DNA of 41,862 nt from Sphingopyxis sp. UBA6723 (GTDB taxonomy: Bacteria; Pseudomonadota; Alphaproteobacteria; Sphingomonadales; Sphingomonadaceae): NCBI RefSeq assembly GCF_002454115.1, contig NZ_DKIH01000011.1, positions 133,348 through 175,209 on the forward strand, read 5' to 3'. Both the position numbers and the translations under genes were made by a program. Positions 16,203-24,911 of this stretch are shown here, one piece after another (position 1 is the first letter of the stretch; each line of letters starts with the position of its first letter). Below the pieces are notes generated by a model. That model was not told the origin of the DNA, searched no databases, and saw only the letters and a list, made by a program, of their open reading frames with translations.

Positions 16203-16988
16203 ATGAAAATTTGGCCAAAGCCGCAGGATGTACTGCTCGATCAGTATTATACGTGTCAACAAGTCGCACGAAAACTGTATGGCGTATTTCAGGAGTATTT
16301 TGATCCGAACCAATATCAGCTAGTCGAGCCGAGCGCTGGCACCGGATCGTTTTTCAGACTGATGCCCCATGGGAGCCTCGCGTTTGATGTTGATCCAAAA
16401 TATCCGGGTATCCGCACAGCTGATTTCCTATGCGTTGAAATCCGCAGCGAACGAGAGGTGGCTGTGATCGGCAATCCGCCGTTCGGCCGGAATGCCAGTA
16501 TAGCAGTGCGCTTCTTCAACCATGCTGCGTGCCAGGCGAGTGTCATCGCACTCATACTGCCGAGATCATTTCGGAAGGCCTCCATAGAAAATCGCCTCGA
16601 TCGTAACTTCCATCTAATCCACGAGGAGACTGTGCAGCGTGACGCGTTCCTATTCAGGTCCAAGCCGTACGATGTACCGGCTGTATTCCAGATCTGGGAG
16701 CGTCGCGATGACCTGCGAGAGTTGCAACATGTCGCATTTCACCATCGGGATTGGAGTTGGACGACGCCAGAACGAGCCGACTTCGCGATACAGCGCGTCG
16801 GTGCGCGAGCAGGTCGCGTGCACCGAGACCTCACGCGGAGTCCGTCTTCCCACTATTTCATTCGAGGTAATGTGGAGCCAATAATGAAACGGCTCAACTT
16901 CGCCAAGGTCGCGCTCAACGTGGCGGGCAATCCGAGCTTATCAAAGTCGGAGATCGTGTCGCTCTATCGCCAATTGACCGGGAGGTAA
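16203..16988 (+). CDS. Orphan adenine-specific DNA methyltransferase-like protein
   Basis: This 261-residue protein has the N6-adenine methyltransferase layout: an N-terminal LLDQYYT typical of some phage and plasmid enzymes, the S-adenosylmethionine motif EPSAGTGSF (42-50), acidic DVDPKYP, and the catalytic NPPF (91-94). AAGGAG precedes the ATG. No restriction endonuclease is adjacent, so it is an orphan or anti-restriction type rather than half of a restriction-modification pair. Base composition is more AT-rich than the left flank, which fits acquisition with the mobile region. The target site is not predictable. It could alternatively methylate another substrate, since the recognition domain is small. 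Confidence 0.82.
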   Translation: MKIWPKPQDVLLDQYYTCQQVARKLYGVFQEYFDPNQYQLVEPSAGTGSFFRLMPHGSLAFDVDPKYPGIRTADFLCVEIRSEREVAVIGNPPFGRNASIAVRFFNHAACQASVIALILPRSFRKASIENRLDRNFHLIHEETVQRDAFLFRSKPYDVPAVFQIWERRDDLRELQHVAFHHRDWSWTTPERADFAIQRVGARAGRVHRDLTRSPSSHYFIRGNVEPIMKRLNFAKVALNVAGNPSLSKSEIVSLYRQLTGR

Positions 16989-17156
16989 GCATTCACCCGA
17001 AAAGCCATCATCTGAGATCTCCGCTTCCTCGGAGACATTGGCTCCGCGACGTCACACGGTTCGAAATTAGAGAATGCCGTGTTTGGCGGGCGAGGCGAAG
17101 CTCTTGCAAATCATTCTGGTAAATTGTCGCAGTCAAAATGGGCCTAACAGCCGGTT

Positions 17157-17429
17157 TCAGCGGTTCAGAGGATAGAGCGAGCGAAACGTCGCCATACGCA
17201 TTGTGGAGCGCATGGCGGCGCGCAACAACTTGCGATCTTCCGACGTTGCCGCCCAAGTCACTGGGACTTGGCGACCGCTAAGCGCTTCCACGATCTGAGT
17301 GTGCCTAGCTGCCGACAGCCCGTCGGCGATCCGGACGATGAGCAATGCAAACAGGCGCGGCATTTCTCGCATAACGAGGGCCGTGACATACGCGGCAATG
17401 ACTACAGCAGTTGGTTCAACGATAAACAT
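17157..17429 (-). CDS. Small membrane protein, unknown
   Basis: I do not recognise this 90-residue protein. The ATG (MFIVEPT) has GGAGGAGAAAATAGA before it. A hydrophobic segment (AVVIAAYVTALV, residues 8-19) is followed by a second hydrophobic stretch (LFALLIVRIADGL, about 26-38), then a more polar tail with several Arg and Met residues. It lies between the methyltransferase and the small Mob protein, in the same direction as the latter. Confidence 0.6.
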   Translation of the reverse strand: MFIVEPTAVVIAAYVTALVMREMPRLFALLIVRIADGLSAARHTQIVEALSGRQVPVTWAATSEDRKLLRAAMRSTMRMATFRSLYPLNR

Positions 17430-17590
17430 TCTATTTTCTCCTCCGATCTTCAGATCACCCTCTCCGCTCAATTTCTCTCTTCTTCTGGTCTAGAGGCCTC
17501 GCTATCCGATCCTTCTGAAGCCAGAACAGGCAATGCGATATTCATGGTGTTCGGCACCGGGCGTTACCGGTGCTCGGTGCCGACACGATC

Positions 17591-18235
17591 TCAGCGGGAT
17601 TTTTGCGCTGTCGCTGCCATGACATATTCGGGCGGGACGATTCCGGTCCGTTCCCACCAACGCTCGGCGAGGCGCTTGCGAGAGTTGTCCGTTCTGAGCC
17701 AGTTCTGGCGAACCTTGCCGTAATCGCGGTGCTCCTGGTCATATCCTCGCAAGGTAATGAGGAAATGCACGTGCGGTGCGATTTCGGGCTGATCGTCGGT
17801 TTCCGCTTGGTGATGGATCGCCCAGTCGACGACCATGCCGCGGGCGACCAGATAATCCTCGGCAAAGCCTTCGATCAGATTCCGCCAGAAGGCGAGGTCC
17901 TCATGGCGCGGCAGACTGCCAACGCAATGCGCGATGGTCGGCTCGTCGGGCCGATACCGCGCCGCATTCTCGTCCGCTTGTGCCCACAGCGCGATTCCCC
18001 CCAGCTTGGGTCCGGCGGCGCGGGCAGGAGCACATCGGCCCGCCGCCGCAAGGTCGGAGCGCGACGCCCAGTTCGGCGTCGGACCCCATTCATCAACGCT
18101 ATTCTGGCGGTTGATGTAGGCATAGCTCGCCTGCGCCGTGCGGTGCGTGCGCAAGAGTTCGGGCGTATAACGGCTTGACCGGTCCCGGATCACATAGCGG
18201 GTGTTGAACGGTCGGATGTTGTGGATGGTCGTCAT
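17591..18235 (-). CDS. Small MobA/MobL-type relaxase-domain protein
   Basis: This 214-residue protein resembles the N-terminal nicking domain of MobA/MobL relaxases. ASYAYINRQNSVDEWG is near residues 37-51, a helix DYLVARGMVVDWAIHH (127-142) precedes the metal-binding HxH of APHVHFLITLRGYD (153-166), and KVRQNWLRT follows. Full family members have long C-terminal parts, which are absent here. The usual extreme N-terminal region with the catalytic tyrosine is short, so I cannot assign the tyrosine. The ATG at 18235 lies downstream of a hairpin (18263-18284). A second, very long Mob-like protein is encoded on the same strand 2.7 kb upstream; the two may act together or one may be a decayed copy. 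Confidence 0.8.
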   Translation of the reverse strand: MTTIHNIRPFNTRYVIRDRSSRYTPELLRTHRTAQASYAYINRQNSVDEWGPTPNWASRSDLAAAGRCAPARAAGPKLGGIALWAQADENAARYRPDEPTIAHCVGSLPRHEDLAFWRNLIEGFAEDYLVARGMVVDWAIHHQAETDDQPEIAPHVHFLITLRGYDQEHRDYGKVRQNWLRTDNSRKRLAERWWERTGIVPPEYVMAATAQKSR

Positions 18236-18262
18236 TTGGTACGTCTTTCTATAAAGGAGAAA

Positions 18263-18284
18263 GGGACCGCATCGCTGCGGTCCC
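18263..18284 (-). terminator. Perfect hairpin before small mob gene
   Basis: GGGACCGCA-TCGC-TGCGGTCCC is a 9-bp perfect stem with a 4-nt loop. On the minus strand it is followed by TTTCTCC. It could terminate the transcript of the upstream 18517-19281 gene or act as a leader structure for the mob gene 28 bp away. The U-tract is short, so the role is uncertain. Confidence 0.6.
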
Positions 18285-18486
18285 CTTGCTGAGTTTATGT
18301 GTGATGGAGGGATGGCAAGACGGCGCCGCAGTGGCTGCTGGACGTCGATTCACCGGATATTTAAAGCTGGTCGCTAGACCGTGCCCTGACGGGCATGACA
18401 GCGGCCCGTCGCATGCGAAGCGTTGTGCATATGCACGCTCGCAGGCCTCGCTGCTCGCGCGACCCGAGCAGCGAGGCCATTTTTTC
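18285..18486 (+). ncRNA. Candidate structured RNA ending in strong terminator
   Basis: This gene-free stretch carries several stems on the plus strand: GACGGGC/GCCCGTC (about 18388-18410), the palindrome GTGCATATGCAC (18425-18436), and a very strong terminator at 18444-18486. The latter is the 14-bp perfect stem GGCCTCGCTGCTCG with a 7-nt loop followed by ATTTTTT. No coding gene points into it, so a small plus-strand RNA, antisense to the mob-side leader, is one explanation. I see no convincing promoter. The terminator is clear; the RNA is a hypothesis. Confidence 0.4.
18444..18486 (+). terminator. Strong Rho-independent terminator
   Basis: A 14-bp perfect stem (18444-18457 with 18465-18478), 7-nt loop, and a run of six T (18480-18485) directly after. 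It acts on plus-strand transcripts although the flanking genes are on the minus strand. Confidence 0.8.
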
Positions 18487-18516
18487 ATCGATAGTGAGTT
18501 TACGCGTTAGGCGCGC

Positions 18517-19281
18517 TCAGGCGTGGAACAGGCCGTCCTCGAAGCTGACCCATCTCGCGGTTTCGTCGCCCGCAGCAAGGCGTTGTCGATAGTCGCGATA
18601 ATGATGCGCGCAAGAGTCTGCACGGCGGATTGGGCGTGAGTTCCCGATATCGGCGAGCGCGGCCTTGAGATACTCGCTGGCATCGATCCAGTCGCGCAGG
18701 GCCAGCATGATCTCGAAGAAGGGTTCCGGTCGCGCGATGCGGAACGCCTCGACATGCGCCCACAGCATCAAGCGTGCGGTCGCGACGCGCAGCGCATGGT
18801 CTTCGGCTGCCGCAGGCGCCGAGCGCGACCAGGCAAGCTCGATGTCCGCATCGCCGATCTCGGGCATCGGGATCGAGAAACGACGGCACGCTGTTCGCTC
18901 ATCGAACCCATGGTCACCCATCGCGGCGGGATCGATAGCCGTCTCGCCAAAGCAGAGTTCTGCAAGAGCCGGCTCGACGAAGAAGCGCCGGCTCATCGCG
19001 TCCATCGCCAACGTCAGGCGATCGGCCGTGGACGCGATCTGGACAACCCCTGGCAACAGCGTCTTGTCGAGCAAGTGCGGCAATGGGATTTCCGACTTGC
19101 GCGCATCGGAGACGCAGATCGTGTTGATCCAGCGCTGACCATCATCTTGATCGACCATCGTCAGGACCGCCGCCGCAACCGGCCTGCGTGCCAACGCCGG
19201 ATGCTCGTCTGGTATGTCGTTGACGGGAATGCACGCCAGACCGATCACCTGTAGGCATTTGGGAAGTTGATACTCGTTCAC
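18517..19281 (-). CDS. Plasmid-type hypothetical protein
   Basis: I do not recognise this 254-residue protein. The GTG start (MNEYQLP) has AAAGGAG six bases upstream, so the frame is well supported. It is mostly soluble, with an Ala-rich helical middle (DHALRVATARLMLWAHVEAFRIARPEPFF, about 161-189) and a charged C-terminus (YRDYRQRLAAGDETARWVSFEDGLF). It has no signal peptide or membrane segment. It sits in line with the mob genes on the minus strand, separated from the small Mob gene by two hairpins. A role in plasmid or ICE maintenance is only a guess from location. Confidence 0.65.
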   Translation of the reverse strand: MNEYQLPKCLQVIGLACIPVNDIPDEHPALARRPVAAAVLTMVDQDDGQRWINTICVSDARKSEIPLPHLLDKTLLPGVVQIASTADRLTLAMDAMSRRFFVEPALAELCFGETAIDPAAMGDHGFDERTACRRFSIPMPEIGDADIELAWSRSAPAAAEDHALRVATARLMLWAHVEAFRIARPEPFFEIMLALRDWIDASEYLKAALADIGNSRPIRRADSCAHHYRDYRQRLAAGDETARWVSFEDGLFHA

Positions 19282-19725
19282 GATATTCTCCTTTCGGAGG
19301 ATCAGGGATCCGAGACAGAACTCCTGCCTCTTTTCCTTTCACCCTGTTCCTCGCTTCCCGCGTCAGCGTCTCCACCGCTTGGCGGGCGCGCAGCCGCGTC
19401 CCGCTTTTCCATCCGGCGGACATCCGAGGTCGTTCTGCGGCTGGGACGCAGGGGTGATTGCCATTCTACAAGAAGCAGAGGTTCTTGACGGTCAGGCGAT
19501 CAGCGTCGGCGACCGCGATCACCAGGTTCTCAACCGGCCTGTGGCTAACTGTTCGCGACCCAGTCCCGAATGCCGCGATCGCCGCAACGGCAGTCATGTC
19601 GCGCGGGACCGTCTCATCGCCCACCGGCTACACCGCACTCATTGCTCTGCCGACTAGTCTTAGCGTGGGCTATCCCACCTCCGCCCGTCAGTGGCCACGA
19701 CGGTTCTTTGTTTGATGCAGCGCGC
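19282..19725. other. Gene-free stretch before promoter
   Basis: No supported gene. Several short frames exist on both strands without ribosome sites or recognisable motifs. The right end has an imperfect inverted repeat (CTTTGTTTGAT at 19705 and ATGAAACAAAAG ending at 19741) overlapping the promoter of the next gene, which could be an operator. Confidence 0.45.
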
Positions 19726-19754
19726 TTTGATGAAACAAAAGTCGAACCTATAAT
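19726..19754 (+). promoter_or_regulatory. Sigma-70-like promoter
   Basis: TTTGAT (19726-19731), a 17-bp spacer, then TATAAT (19749-19754) match the consensus well. It faces the gene starting at 19814 and overlaps an imperfect inverted repeat. Confidence 0.65.
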
Positions 19755-19813
19755 GAACATTAGGGCATCGAGATGCGCCACCCCGGCGTAGCGAGCGAAC
19801 AAGGGTCTTGAGA

Positions 19814-20857
19814 ATGCGAGCAAAAAATGACGCAGAGTCGGCAGCGATTGGCGGCTACATAATCCAACGATCAATGTGTTGGTCAGAAGATCATGAGGCC
19901 AATCTTCGGCAGGTTGAGATTGAAGCAAATAGACAGATCCGAGGCGAACTTGCAGAGGTGTTCGGCGCATTGTCCATCGCTCCCAAGCGCTATCGGGACA
20001 ACACGTTCATTGGCCTCTGCCTCAGATCAAAGTCACTGCCATCATTCGGCGGTGCAGAGTTTCGGCTCGACATCGGATCGGGCGTCCCGGGCATGCCGGC
20101 TACCGCTCTGGTGAGTGATATTCGATCAACCGTCCAGCGGTTCCGCGATAACCGCGAGCAAATCAGTGGGTTTGCCAAGGAAGCCCAAGCGATTGCGGAT
20201 AAGATCATGGGGTCGATATCAGATGTGCACCCTGCCCCCAGATTGATCGCGATCAGTGTTTTTCCGCGTGTAAGCCTCAAGAAGTTTGAAATGGGCATAA
20301 CTTTGGAGGTCCTCGGCGACGGCCTCGGGCTTGGCCCTGAAACCATCCGCGCGCATGTGTCGAACGGTGCAAAGTTGCGACGTGGGCTCGCAGACATGCT
20401 CGCCACGCACGCGAGGCGCGCTGACCTGCTTGCGCAACATCGCGCCAATCACACGCGCGGCCTGATAGACCAGACCGCACAGAATCTGTTGTCGGTTTCC
20501 GGAATGAAATTGACTTACGCGCTGGATCAGCTGGAGCGTGCCGGCAAACTCCAGTTCCTCTTAAACGGCGGGCGCACAACCGGCAGGCTGGAGTGGAAAG
20601 AAGATATTCTCACCGGTGAAGTGTTCGAGCGCAATAACGAAGTCGATTTGCGGCAGGGTACATTCACGTTCTGGCAGCAAATGCCACAAACCATTCTTGC
20701 CGCGCTTGTCGGACGTCCACTATCTGTTATGATCGCGAAGCCCTATTTCCCACTCGATGCGATCATTATGGATTTCTCGGCATTTGGAACCGACGGGACT
20801 AGGCTCGATCTGGAAATCCCGACCACGCCCCTACCGGACCATTGCACTCATGTCTGA
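19814..20857 (+). CDS. Hypothetical protein, plasmid-type
   Basis: I do not recognise this 347-residue protein. The ATG (MRAKNDAE) has AAGGG at 19801; a TTG six bases earlier is less likely. The N-terminal third mixes short helices and charged residues, the middle reads GDGLGLGPETIRAHVSNGAK and LADMLATHARRADLLAQHRANH (about 172-218), and there is a late segment with RLEWKEDILTGEVFERNNEVDLRQG. No membrane segment or catalytic motif is seen. It has its own promoter and is divergent from the 18517-19281 gene. Gene density and composition fit the mobile region. Alternatives cannot be ranked. Confidence 0.7.
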   Translation: MRAKNDAESAAIGGYIIQRSMCWSEDHEANLRQVEIEANRQIRGELAEVFGALSIAPKRYRDNTFIGLCLRSKSLPSFGGAEFRLDIGSGVPGMPATALVSDIRSTVQRFRDNREQISGFAKEAQAIADKIMGSISDVHPAPRLIAISVFPRVSLKKFEMGITLEVLGDGLGLGPETIRAHVSNGAKLRRGLADMLATHARRADLLAQHRANHTRGLIDQTAQNLLSVSGMKLTYALDQLERAGKLQFLLNGGRTTGRLEWKEDILTGEVFERNNEVDLRQGTFTFWQQMPQTILAALVGRPLSVMIAKPYFPLDAIIMDFSAFGTDGTRLDLEIPTTPLPDHCTHV

Positions 20858-20979
20858 CTGGTGAGCGCTGCGAATTTAGCTTCACGGCCAGTGAGGCCCA
20901 GTCATGCGGGGCGTTCTGCAGCGGCACCGCATGGGTAATTGTCACCTAGTCGGAAGAACGCTTACTCACGGTCAGGAGG

Positions 20980-23900
20980 TCAGCGTCCTCTACCGCCGGG
21001 CTCTCGGCCGGGCAGCCCGCGAGCGGACGAATGAAGGCGCTTCGACGACTTCGACCGCTTCGTCTTTTGCTTCGCTGCTCGCGGCTTGACCCCGAACGCC
21101 ATGATTGCGGCAGCGGCAGCATTGTCCGCATTTGATCGCGCCGATGCCAGCGCGCGCTTCAACCGATCCGCCTCTTTCGGCGGATCAAACCGCACCGAAC
21201 CGCGCTCCACCAGAAGCCACTCGTCGTCGAGGAGCGGATCGCCCATGTGCCGAAAGCGATCCGCTGCGCTCGCTCGGACGTTCGCGAGTGGCCAACGGTC
21301 TGCTTCGACCAGCCGGTCATGCAGGATATCATTGCGGGTCTCTTGCTGAACGAACCATGCAGCCTGCGTGCGGGCGCGGATGTCAGGCCGTGTCAGCCAC
21401 TCTCCGCGAGGTCCGAGGGCGTCTCGAAGTGCCTTCACTGTTTCAGGCGCCTCTGCATCCGCAAGCCGCGAGAATAGAAACGGAACAGGCGCATCGCGCC
21501 ACAGCGCGGCGGGGTCGGTAACCTGACGGGCGTCCATTAATTCGGCAGGCACCGGCGCGAGGTGTGTAGCAGGTCGATCAAGCAGGGATGCCCGCCGCTT
21601 CTGCTCTACCTCCCACGCCGTGGGCCGGCGTGCCGGGTCGATATCGGGCAGCTTACTGAACACCTGCGCACGCTTATCGACAATCGTCGAAAGCAGGTCC
21701 TGCCCCGCCGCGCTCCGGATGTAAGGGGTATCGAACCAGCGGCGAGGGTCGTCGCGCAGATCGATCCGTCGCGCGCCGCGCCAGTGCACGATCCGAACAG
21801 GATAGGTTTCGATCACCGATCGAAGCGCCTGAAGCTGGTCATTGGTCGGTCTGTCGGGAAATGGCCCATTGATTGAGGTGTCGGCAAGCCGCTCATACAG
21901 ATCAGCAAACTGTTCCCGCCCGTTGTGATGGATGGGACGATAGTCATCACGGCGAACATCGCGCAAAGTCGTCGCCTGATTCGGCGCGACGGGAGCAGTT
22001 TCGTCGGCGGAAATATCATATTCCCGCGGCAGGTCTGCACGCGGCGAACGCCATGCGGGCACCGGCTGTGGTTCGCGGCCCGGTGTGATCTCGCCCAGCC
22101 CCACCATATCGAGTCCGCGTGCGCCCAACGATGCGACGGTCGGCAAGTGCTGGTCGAGCGCGCGAGGCGGCGACAGTGCAAATTCTTGGTCGGCCTCCCG
22201 CTGGCGGCCTGACGCGATTTCGCGGGTCGCCTGAATGCGCAGATCGCGCAATCTGATCCGCCGTCCAATCTCGGGAGTATCGCGCCAACGTCTGACCGTC
22301 GTCTGCAGCCACGCGCTTTTGTCGACGAGATTATCATCATCCAAACCTGCCGGCCCGCGCTTGATCAGCAGCGCGCTGACTTGGGCGAGTTCTTTCTGCT
22401 GGGCATCGCGGATCGCCGGGAGGCGCTTTCGATAGGGTGCGGCATTCAAATCGACGCCGTGGATCAAATCCTGAGGATCGTCGGCAGGAAGCACGACCAA
22501 GCGTCCGTCGACTTCGCTGAGAAGGAGCGGCGTCTCGGCGATGCGCTTCATCACCGCATTGGGGTCGACCAACGTTCGGGAGCTGGGCTCGCGGGACAAT
22601 ATTGCGTCGACAACGCGGGTCGGTTCAGGGTCCTGGACCGCAAGTCCCAGGTCTCGCTCGAGCCGTTCGCGAAGATCGGCGGCGGTGCGTTCGAGAAACT
22701 TCGCCTGCTCGCGGCGCTCGGCTATCGCGGCCTGTTCAACGACCAACTCCCGTTCGAGTTCATCGAGATAGGCTTCGGCCTCGTTACCCCGCCGGGTCCA
22801 CGCGTGCGACATATAGGTATCGTGTCCGTCCTTACGCGCCTTGTCGGCATAGCCCGGAGCAAATCTCGCAACGATACGCGGATGGCTGCGCGCCATAGCG
22901 CACAGCGTTTCGATCTCGGCGGCCTCGGCGCGCAGCCGGATCGCGGTACGCTCGCGATCGCGAAGCTCGCGCGCGAGCCGCTCCAGCCGGTCGCGGTCGT
23001 CCGAAGTGCGGACTTCGCGCACGCGCGCTTCGCGTAATTCGAAAGCCGCATCGGCATCCGCGAAATCCGCATCGCGCTTCGCCACCTGCTGCGCGAGCAC
23101 GCGCCCCCAGCCGATTGCTGCATTGTCGAGCGACACATCAGGCGTATCTCCGGCACGTTCGAGTACGGTGGCTTTGCCACCGACCTTACGCATGGTTTGC
23201 GCATCCAGCCCCATCTTCGCATAGGTTTCTGGCGAGAGACGATAGCCAGCATCAATCACCTCAAGTTCGATGTTGACGAGACGCGCGATCTCGCAGCGGA
23301 ACGGCTTCATGAAGCTGGTCGCGATTTGCGGCACGACGTGAACGTCGAACGCCAGTGCACCGTCGTCATCGATGGTTACCGCGCGCTTGCCGACCTGGAA
23401 ATGCAGGTGCCAGTTCGTCAGATTATTGAATGCGTCGGGTTCATGCCGCACGAACAGGGCGGGCACGACCCGATTTGCGTCAGCATCGCCGCTTTCGGAT
23501 TTGGCGAACGATTGCACCCAGGCGTTCGCACCGACGAGAATGCGTTCGTGCGCCGCGCCGTCGAGATCGGCGGGCAGCTCCGCCTCGCCCGCGATAACCG
23601 CATAGCTGCCGCGACCTTCGCTGAGCTTCACTGGAGGATCCGCATCCGGCCAGCCGGGCAGTGCCTCCAGCCACTTCAGCGCAGCAGGCGCCTCCGGATC
23701 GATCCACGGCACACCAACCAACTGGCGCTTTTTGCCGAGCGCCTTGCCGCCATCCACCCGCCTCTGCTCGGCGGTGAGGATGCCACGCAAACCTTCCGGA
23801 CAATCGTTGCGACGCGCAGCGCCCGACAGAAACTCAGGCGCGCGTTCGTATCTGATGTTGAGACGCGGCGGTCCGGCGGATTTGTTCTGGCGCCGACCGA

Positions 23901-24384
23901 ACTCATGCGCTTCGACCGCGTCCCACTGCCTGGCTCGCTTGACCGGATCCGGATCGAGCGTCGTGATGAGGATCTGGCGATCGTCATAGCCATGGTCCTG
24001 CGTGTAGCGGTCGAACGTCGCAGCGGGCCGCTCCTCTGCCGCTATTTCCGGCTCCGCCTTCGCATCGCCTATCTTACCCGTCGCATAATCATCGAAGGCC
24101 GCCGCCGATCGCTCGCGAGTTACGTTGCGCGCCAGGTGGAAGCTGCGCTCCCCCGCCCCGCTCGTCAGCCGCGATACGTCCGGCACGCTCGGAATGCCGA
24201 ACCAGGCGCGCCGGGCGGGAGCTGCTTTCCCGCGCTCCCAGCGCTGCGCGGAATCGAGGCTCGCTCGGACCTTGCCGCGCAGGAGCCCCAGGGGATCGTC
24301 GAGTTCCGTCTCCGCAAGGTCGAGCGGCAAGTCGCGGATGATCCGCTTTGTTGCGCGCCTGCGAAAAGTTCCGATCGGATCCAT
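20980..24384 (-). CDS. Large MobA/MobL-like relaxase
   Basis: This 1134-residue protein appears to be a divergent conjugative relaxase, which nicks and carries the transferred strand. The clearest sign is NLTNWHLHFQVGKRAV near residue 325, a metal-binding HxH in the MobA/MobL style, followed by YRLSPETYAKMGLDAQTMRK and LERAGDTPDVSLDNAAIGW, which mirror the post-catalytic segment of that family. An N-terminal extension of about 240 residues has no obvious motif. Residues about 465-600 are Arg/Glu-rich and probably coiled coil. The C-terminal third shows no helicase motifs. The end is Lys/Arg/Ser-rich. The frame is intact. An AT-rich segment with GATAT repeats lies just upstream and may be the transfer origin. 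No transfer-apparatus genes are in the window, so mobilisation in trans is likely. Confidence 0.72.
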   Translation of the reverse strand: MDPIGTFRRRATKRIIRDLPLDLAETELDDPLGLLRGKVRASLDSAQRWERGKAAPARRAWFGIPSVPDVSRLTSGAGERSFHLARNVTRERSAAAFDDYATGKIGDAKAEPEIAAEERPAATFDRYTQDHGYDDRQILITTLDPDPVKRARQWDAVEAHEFGRRQNKSAGPPRLNIRYERAPEFLSGAARRNDCPEGLRGILTAEQRRVDGGKALGKKRQLVGVPWIDPEAPAALKWLEALPGWPDADPPVKLSEGRGSYAVIAGEAELPADLDGAAHERILVGANAWVQSFAKSESGDADANRVVPALFVRHEPDAFNNLTNWHLHFQVGKRAVTIDDDGALAFDVHVVPQIATSFMKPFRCEIARLVNIELEVIDAGYRLSPETYAKMGLDAQTMRKVGGKATVLERAGDTPDVSLDNAAIGWGRVLAQQVAKRDADFADADAAFELREARVREVRTSDDRDRLERLARELRDRERTAIRLRAEAAEIETLCAMARSHPRIVARFAPGYADKARKDGHDTYMSHAWTRRGNEAEAYLDELERELVVEQAAIAERREQAKFLERTAADLRERLERDLGLAVQDPEPTRVVDAILSREPSSRTLVDPNAVMKRIAETPLLLSEVDGRLVVLPADDPQDLIHGVDLNAAPYRKRLPAIRDAQQKELAQVSALLIKRGPAGLDDDNLVDKSAWLQTTVRRWRDTPEIGRRIRLRDLRIQATREIASGRQREADQEFALSPPRALDQHLPTVASLGARGLDMVGLGEITPGREPQPVPAWRSPRADLPREYDISADETAPVAPNQATTLRDVRRDDYRPIHHNGREQFADLYERLADTSINGPFPDRPTNDQLQALRSVIETYPVRIVHWRGARRIDLRDDPRRWFDTPYIRSAAGQDLLSTIVDKRAQVFSKLPDIDPARRPTAWEVEQKRRASLLDRPATHLAPVPAELMDARQVTDPAALWRDAPVPFLFSRLADAEAPETVKALRDALGPRGEWLTRPDIRARTQAAWFVQQETRNDILHDRLVEADRWPLANVRASAADRFRHMGDPLLDDEWLLVERGSVRFDPPKEADRLKRALASARSNADNAAAAAIMAFGVKPRAAKQKTKRSKSSKRLHSSARGLPGREPGGRGR

Positions 24385-24488
24385 GATCTCCAGTCCACGT
24401 TTCCAAGGCGAGCCGTGCCCGTTCCACCAGCCCGCGGCAGGCGCCCGCTCGGGAAGTCCCGAGCGAAACCGACCTTCCTAATCCGAAG

Positions 24489-24782
24489 GATATCATGTTG
24501 ATGTTAGCTTCCACAATCGAAGAATGGGCAGCTAACCTATTTCGCAAAAAATATTCAGTTACTCCCGATATATTCTCGATATCTTATTGAGATATTCTGG
24601 ATAAATTACCGATATTCCGCAAGATATTTAGTTAAGAGATTTTGAACTCGAACCGGATATCTCTCAGCATGAGAGAATATCGGCTTCAGATACTATCTGA
24701 CTTGCAACGATACCCGATCTCGGTGGCGGCGAAGTCGTCCCAATATCCGGTCTTTGGATATTTAAATGCTCGTTGTAATATC
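24489..24782. repeat. GATAT-rich candidate origin or oriT
   Basis: Eleven GATAT/ATATC pentamers lie in about 295 bp (first at 24489, then 24567, 24578, 24591, 24611, 24623, 24656, and inverted at 24677, 24743, 24757 and 24778). Five of the early copies are spaced 11-20 bp. An inverted repeat CCGGATATCTCTC/GAGAGAATATCGG sits at 24653-24683 with a 5-nt loop. The segment is much more AT-rich than its flanks and lies between the relaxase start and a divergent gene, as an origin of transfer, replication or partition site would. Confidence 0.5.
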
Positions 24783-24911
24783 CATGCACCAATTTGCAGT
24801 GGAACAACGAGCTTGAATGTCAGGTTTTGGCGACGAGCCGTGCCTTATCAGCGACAGAATGGCTCGTCGTTCACCGGGGCTCCAACCTACCGACCAAGCA
24901 AGGAGATAATC

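Noticed and set aside
24642..24911. Ninety-residue N-terminal extension of the 24912 gene
   Set aside because: It runs through the AT-rich GATAT repeats, has no ribosome site, and the ATG at 24912 has AAGGAG at ideal spacing.
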